Of a DNA stretch of 64,000 nt, positions 61,234 to 64,000 are shown in pieces. Every line of letters begins with the position of its first letter. Within the stretch, counting starts at the first letter, position 1. Under the pieces are notes generated by a model that saw only the letters and a program-made list of their open reading frames with translations, was not told the DNA's origin and did not search any database. Origin of the DNA: Mageeibacillus sp. UBA6980 (GTDB taxonomy: Bacteria > Bacillota > Clostridia > Saccharofermentanales > Saccharofermentanaceae). The translations under genes and the position numbers were made by a program. The DNA is taken from contig DJYK01000019.1 of assembly GCA_002450095.1 (NCBI GenBank), forward strand, positions 5,167 through 69,166. The letters run 5' to 3'.

Positions 61234-62527
61234 GAGCATCATAAGGTTTTCCGTGGAGGCTCTGCTGATGGCAGCGGTATCCGTCCTCGTTCTGATACTC
61301 GGTATCTTCGCGACAAACAGCAGTGAGTATCGAAGACTCCAGTCCGGATATTTTGAAGAGTTTAACAGCGTCCTCGATGCCTATTCGTATCAACCTGTGC
61401 AGTCGTCGCTTATCTACGGCTACAACGGAATAACAGGTGTATATGAGGGCTCCGACATCAACGGTAATCCTATCGGATTTGTAGTCGAAGTGGAGGTTAC
61501 GGATCGCATGACCGGCAACCCTCTCTGCCTTCTTGTGGGCATCGACTATAACACTTCCCAGTTGACCGGTATCGGAAGATCATCCAAAGATGACGGATCG
61601 TCTTCAATAACCGATGAAGACATAGCGGCTATAGAAGCACAGGCGGTCGGACTTCCGGTTCCGATGGCTTACGGCGCGGAGGCTGACAGTCTTAACCAGG
61701 ATACATCGGATCAGTTAAGACTTCAGGGATTAAACGACGGTGTTTACTATGCGCAGACACTGACCGCTGACCGTTCCGGATATATCGATTATGTAGAGAT
61801 GAATATCGAGAACGGGATGATAACCACAGTCCAATGGGACGCCTTCAATGTTGATATGAACATCAAGAACAGAAGACAGTCTTCACTCGACGGCGTATAT
61901 GAGGTGTCGGGTCTGAACTGGGCTTCGCAGTCTTATATACTCTGTCATGCTCTGATGGATGTTCAGAATCCTGATCTTCTGGCTATGAAATCAGACGGTA
62001 CGACTGATATCATCGAGGGAGTTACGGTCAATATCAGGATCTTCTGTAACCTCTGTATCGAGTGCATCGAGAACTCCAGAGCCGGATTCGATAAGGATAT
62101 GTATAACGCCGGACTGCAGCAGATCGTTGATGATCTGTTTGCGGCAAGTTTTGAAACTCTCGGAGTCGTAAACGACGACGGTTTTATAGTCTTCTCTTTC
62201 GAAGATTATCCCGGCGTGTTCCTGGGCGAAGACGGCATTCAATTGAACGTCAGACAGAAGATCACGGGAGATATGACCGACTATTCGGATTTTGATTCGT
62301 CAGAGGCGGACGGCGGTGAGGATTTTGCCGATAATATCAGTGCTGAAGACGGTGTAAGAACAGGGGATACCTCTTACGAAGCGGACAGCATCGACGGTCT
62401 CCCGATGACGGAGATAAACAGCTATATAGACGGAATAGACGGCAGACTGAGACAGACTTCCGATATCGTTACGGCGATAAACACCGCCTACAAATTCCTT
62501 AAAGATTATCTTAACTGGATGGCCTGA
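61220..62527 (+). CDS. RnfG-like membrane-anchored protein with FMN-binding-type domains
   Basis: 435 aa. One N-terminal membrane segment (~15-35), then an external domain with YGYNGITGVYEGSDINGNP, recalling RnfG. A second unit (~165-290) follows the FMN_bind pattern: LNDGVYYAQTL, then DYVEMNIENGMITTVQWD and SLDGVYEVSG, and EGVTVNIRIF at the place of the flavinylated Thr. RnfG is usually about 200 aa, so this is a double-length form. The C-terminal ~90 residues are acidic. Confidence 0.72.
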   Translation: MLDRKSIIRFSVEALLMAAVSVLVLILGIFATNSSEYRRLQSGYFEEFNSVLDAYSYQPVQSSLIYGYNGITGVYEGSDINGNPIGFVVEVEVTDRMTGNPLCLLVGIDYNTSQLTGIGRSSKDDGSSSITDEDIAAIEAQAVGLPVPMAYGAEADSLNQDTSDQLRLQGLNDGVYYAQTLTADRSGYIDYVEMNIENGMITTVQWDAFNVDMNIKNRRQSSLDGVYEVSGLNWASQSYILCHALMDVQNPDLLAMKSDGTTDIIEGVTVNIRIFCNLCIECIENSRAGFDKDMYNAGLQQIVDDLFAASFETLGVVNDDGFIVFSFEDYPGVFLGEDGIQLNVRQKITGDMTDYSDFDSSEADGGEDFADNISAEDGVRTGDTSYEADSIDGLPMTEINSYIDGIDGRLRQTSDIVTAINTAYKFLKDYLNWMA

Positions 62528-62528
62528 T

Positions 62529-63758
62529 ATGAGCATGATAGATACTTCAAACAATTCGATAAAGAATTCTCCTTTCAAGGATCTGTCTTCAGAAGGTGAG
62601 GTTCCCGCTAATCCTTTCGACGGGATCTCCAAGATGAAGGAAGTCAGGAAAGTTTATTTAAGCTCCAGGTCATCGGTCTTTCTTGCTATGCTTTTGGTGG
62701 CGTTGTGCCTCATGATCCCGCCCTTTAACGGAGATCCGAAGGCATTCCTCATCAGCATTCTGATCAATCTCGGCATAGCCTTAGGATTTATCCTGTTCTG
62801 GTCATTTACTCTGAGGTTCATCGAGAACCCCGAGATAATGCCTCTGTCTATAGCGATCAATATAGTTCCTGCCGCGGTCCTCGGGATACTTCTTAACGGA
62901 CGCGTGTCGTTTACGGGACTGATCCTCTTATCATCGGGGGTCTCCTGTCTTTCTCTTATCAGCTCCGATACCGCGAAAGCGCGCAAGCTTAACAGATCCG
63001 TTCCCGAAGGATTTACCGGGATAGATTTTCTTAGCGGCGAGATGATCAAATACGATGAGTTTATAAAACCCGACATAACAGGGGAGATATTGATCCCTTC
63101 GGCATTCGCGGTCTCAGCCGCTTTGTTGAGCATCCTCTTAACTTCATTTATTGCCCCGTCTTCCGGGGCCGGCTTAAGGATACTAGCAGGTTCAGTCTTC
63201 CTTATGCTCGAGTCCTTCATTGTAAGTAAGATAAGCGGTAAAGATATCCTTCTTACATCTGCCAAGCAGGCTGACGCTTCCCGTGTCCCTTCTTACGAGC
63301 GCAAGGCTTTAAGAAGTTTCATCCTCAGACGATCAAGGTATATAGCAAGCTTTGTCATCATCGGAACGAGTTGTCTTCTGTCTGACTACATCAACAGCCG
63401 TTTCCAGCTTAATATGCCTTATATCAAGCACATCGCATGTGTCCTGATGATCTTCGTGTTCGCCTTTATCAGAGGCCGCCACACCAAGCACCGCATCCAA
63501 TATGCAGTAGAGCTCGGAATAATCTATTCTCTGGGAACGGCATATATCTTCACGATATCGGATCTCATCCTTATAGGGCTGTTTTCCTTCGGCGCCGATT
63601 TCCTCATAACGAGCGTACTGTTTGTGCATAACAGGCGACTCATCGTATCCGAAAGGAGCCCGTATATAGCCGGTATGCCTCTGGAACTGATGACAGTCTC
63701 GTTCATTATCATGATATGTGATACAGTAATGAAATATTGGGGCATCGCCTTATTCTGA
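62529..63758 (+). CDS. Unrecognised polytopic membrane protein at the end of the Rnf-like cluster
   Basis: 409 aa with about ten hydrophobic segments after a 40-residue soluble N-terminus. It has neither the paired Cys nor the length of RnfA or RnfE. I do not recognise a family. It is 1 bp after the RnfG-like stop and so is probably part of the same complex or pathway. It is followed directly by the tRNA-Arg promoter. Confidence 0.75.
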   Translation: MSMIDTSNNSIKNSPFKDLSSEGEVPANPFDGISKMKEVRKVYLSSRSSVFLAMLLVALCLMIPPFNGDPKAFLISILINLGIALGFILFWSFTLRFIENPEIMPLSIAINIVPAAVLGILLNGRVSFTGLILLSSGVSCLSLISSDTAKARKLNRSVPEGFTGIDFLSGEMIKYDEFIKPDITGEILIPSAFAVSAALLSILLTSFIAPSSGAGLRILAGSVFLMLESFIVSKISGKDILLTSAKQADASRVPSYERKALRSFILRRSRYIASFVIIGTSCLLSDYINSRFQLNMPYIKHIACVLMIFVFAFIRGRHTKHRIQYAVELGIIYSLGTAYIFTISDLILIGLFSFGADFLITSVLFVHNRRLIVSERSPYIAGMPLELMTVSFIIMICDTVMKYWGIALF

Positions 63759-63763
63759 TAATG

Positions 63764-63772
63764 TGGTATAAT
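63764..63772 (+). promoter_or_regulatory. Extended -10 promoter of tRNA-Arg
   Basis: TGGTATAAT, ending 14 bp before the tRNA. It lies just after the membrane-protein stop. Confidence 0.6.
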
Positions 63773-63786
63773 TATCTTCGCGACTT

Positions 63787-63863
63787 GATTGTATAGCTCA
63801 GCTGGATAGAGCGTTCGCCTCCTAAGCGAAAGGCCGGCGGTTCGAATCCGCCTACGATCACCA
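63787..63863 (+). tRNA. tRNA-Arg (anticodon CCU)
   Basis: 77 nt with encoded CCA. The acceptor stem GATTGTA pairs with TACGATC, with one GU. The D arm is GCTC-AGCTGGATA-GAGC. The anticodon loop CTCCTAA gives CCU, reading AGG. The T arm is GGCGG-TTCGAAT-CCGCC. Confidence 0.97.
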
Positions 63864-63867
63864 TTTA

Positions 63868-63904
63868 CCCCCGAGTTTGTCGATACGACATACTTAGGGG
63901 TTTT
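63868..63904 (+). terminator. Terminator after tRNA-Arg
   Basis: CCCC and TTGTCG face CGACA and GGGG in an interrupted stem, followed by TTTT. Confidence 0.75.
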
Positions 63905-63962
63905 CAATTTCTTTGACAAATTCATTCGTAATCAGCCATTAGTAAAACGGTGCTGTAGGAAC

Positions 63963-63989
63963 GGTTAAGATTAAGCTATAATCTTAACC
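63963..63989. promoter_or_regulatory. Perfect 11-bp palindrome, probable operator of the next gene
   Basis: GGTTAAGATTA (63963-63973) and TAATCTTAACC (63979-63989) are exact inverted repeats around a 5-bp centre. The right half includes TATAAT (63977-63982). A strong ribosome site AAAGGAGG fills 63993-64000. The regulated gene begins outside the window. Confidence 0.65.
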
Positions 63990-64000
63990 ATAAAAGGAGG

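Noticed and set aside
62654..63265. 203-codon minus-strand frame inside the last membrane-protein gene
   Set aside because: The + strand frame is hydrophobic, coupled to the Rnf-like operon and has proper spacing; the minus frame lacks a ribosome site.

Overview
The window reads as a chromosomal segment of an anaerobic, Gram-positive clostridial (Firmicutes) bacterium, probably a gut or rumen type. Evidence includes a T-box riboswitch, a rimP-nusA-ylxR-ylxQ-infB-rbfA-nrnA-truB-ribF-lgt-rodA order typical of Firmicutes, a monomeric group-B-like [FeFe] hydrogenase, Rnf-like proteins, many lipoproteins with lipoboxes, strong AGGAGG ribosome sites and extended -10 promoters of the form TGnTATAAT. 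Almost all genes are on the + strand. I saw no IS transposase, phage module or CRISPR array. The species cannot be named from this sequence alone.

Layout. 1-4884: a BMP lipoprotein (cut by the left edge) with an ATPase and two permeases, a nucleoside-type ABC importer. 4885-5907: a 61-bp tandem repeat and a protein with a nuclease-like fold. 5994-7362: an ECF sigma factor and its membrane anti-sigma partner. 7451-9680: a polar amino-acid ABC importer. 9685-14963: branched-chain amino-acid synthesis (T-box, ilvB, ilvN, ilvC, ilvD). 14978-20273: c-di-GMP signalling (an HD-GYP receptor whose external domain resembles a cellulose-binding module, and a GGEEF cyclase), a CPBP protease, a YunG-like protein and a DUF815 ATPase. 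20274-30832: small membrane proteins, a YfcE-like phosphoesterase, [FeFe] hydrogenase, HD hydrolase, GH3 glycosidase, cysteine synthase, lipoproteins, an iron-sulfur flavoprotein and a secreted CAP/DUF4214 protein.

30833-38068: a structured intergenic region with a 62-bp tandem repeat, an MntP-ZIP fusion metal transporter, a RES-domain protein, and a complete sugar ABC importer whose binding protein carries a C-terminal membrane anchor. 38092-42036: an OB-fold-like lipoprotein, small membrane proteins, two regulators (YhbD-like and ArsR-like with a polylysine tail) and a small P-loop protein. 42128-52624: the translation and ribosome maturation operon with an attenuator-like hairpin in its leader, running into lipoprotein modification (lgt) and rodA. 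52661-56230: a padR-DUF1700 regulatory pair behind an operator-like promoter, an HPr-like protein lacking two hallmark residues, and a two-gene ABC exporter.

56251-63758: a zinc-ribbon membrane protein, the primary sigma factor rpoD with a long Lys/Ser/Thr/Ala-rich N-terminal extension and no canonical start codon, then RnfC-, RnfD- and RnfG-like genes plus an unrecognised polytopic membrane protein. This is an Rnf-like cluster that lacks recognisable RnfA, B and E within the window. 63764-64000: tRNA-Arg(CCU), its terminator, and a perfect palindrome with a ribosome site for a gene beyond the right edge. The best candidates for new biology are the rpoD N-terminus, the reduced Rnf-like cluster, the CBM-like HD-GYP receptor and the MntP-ZIP fusion.
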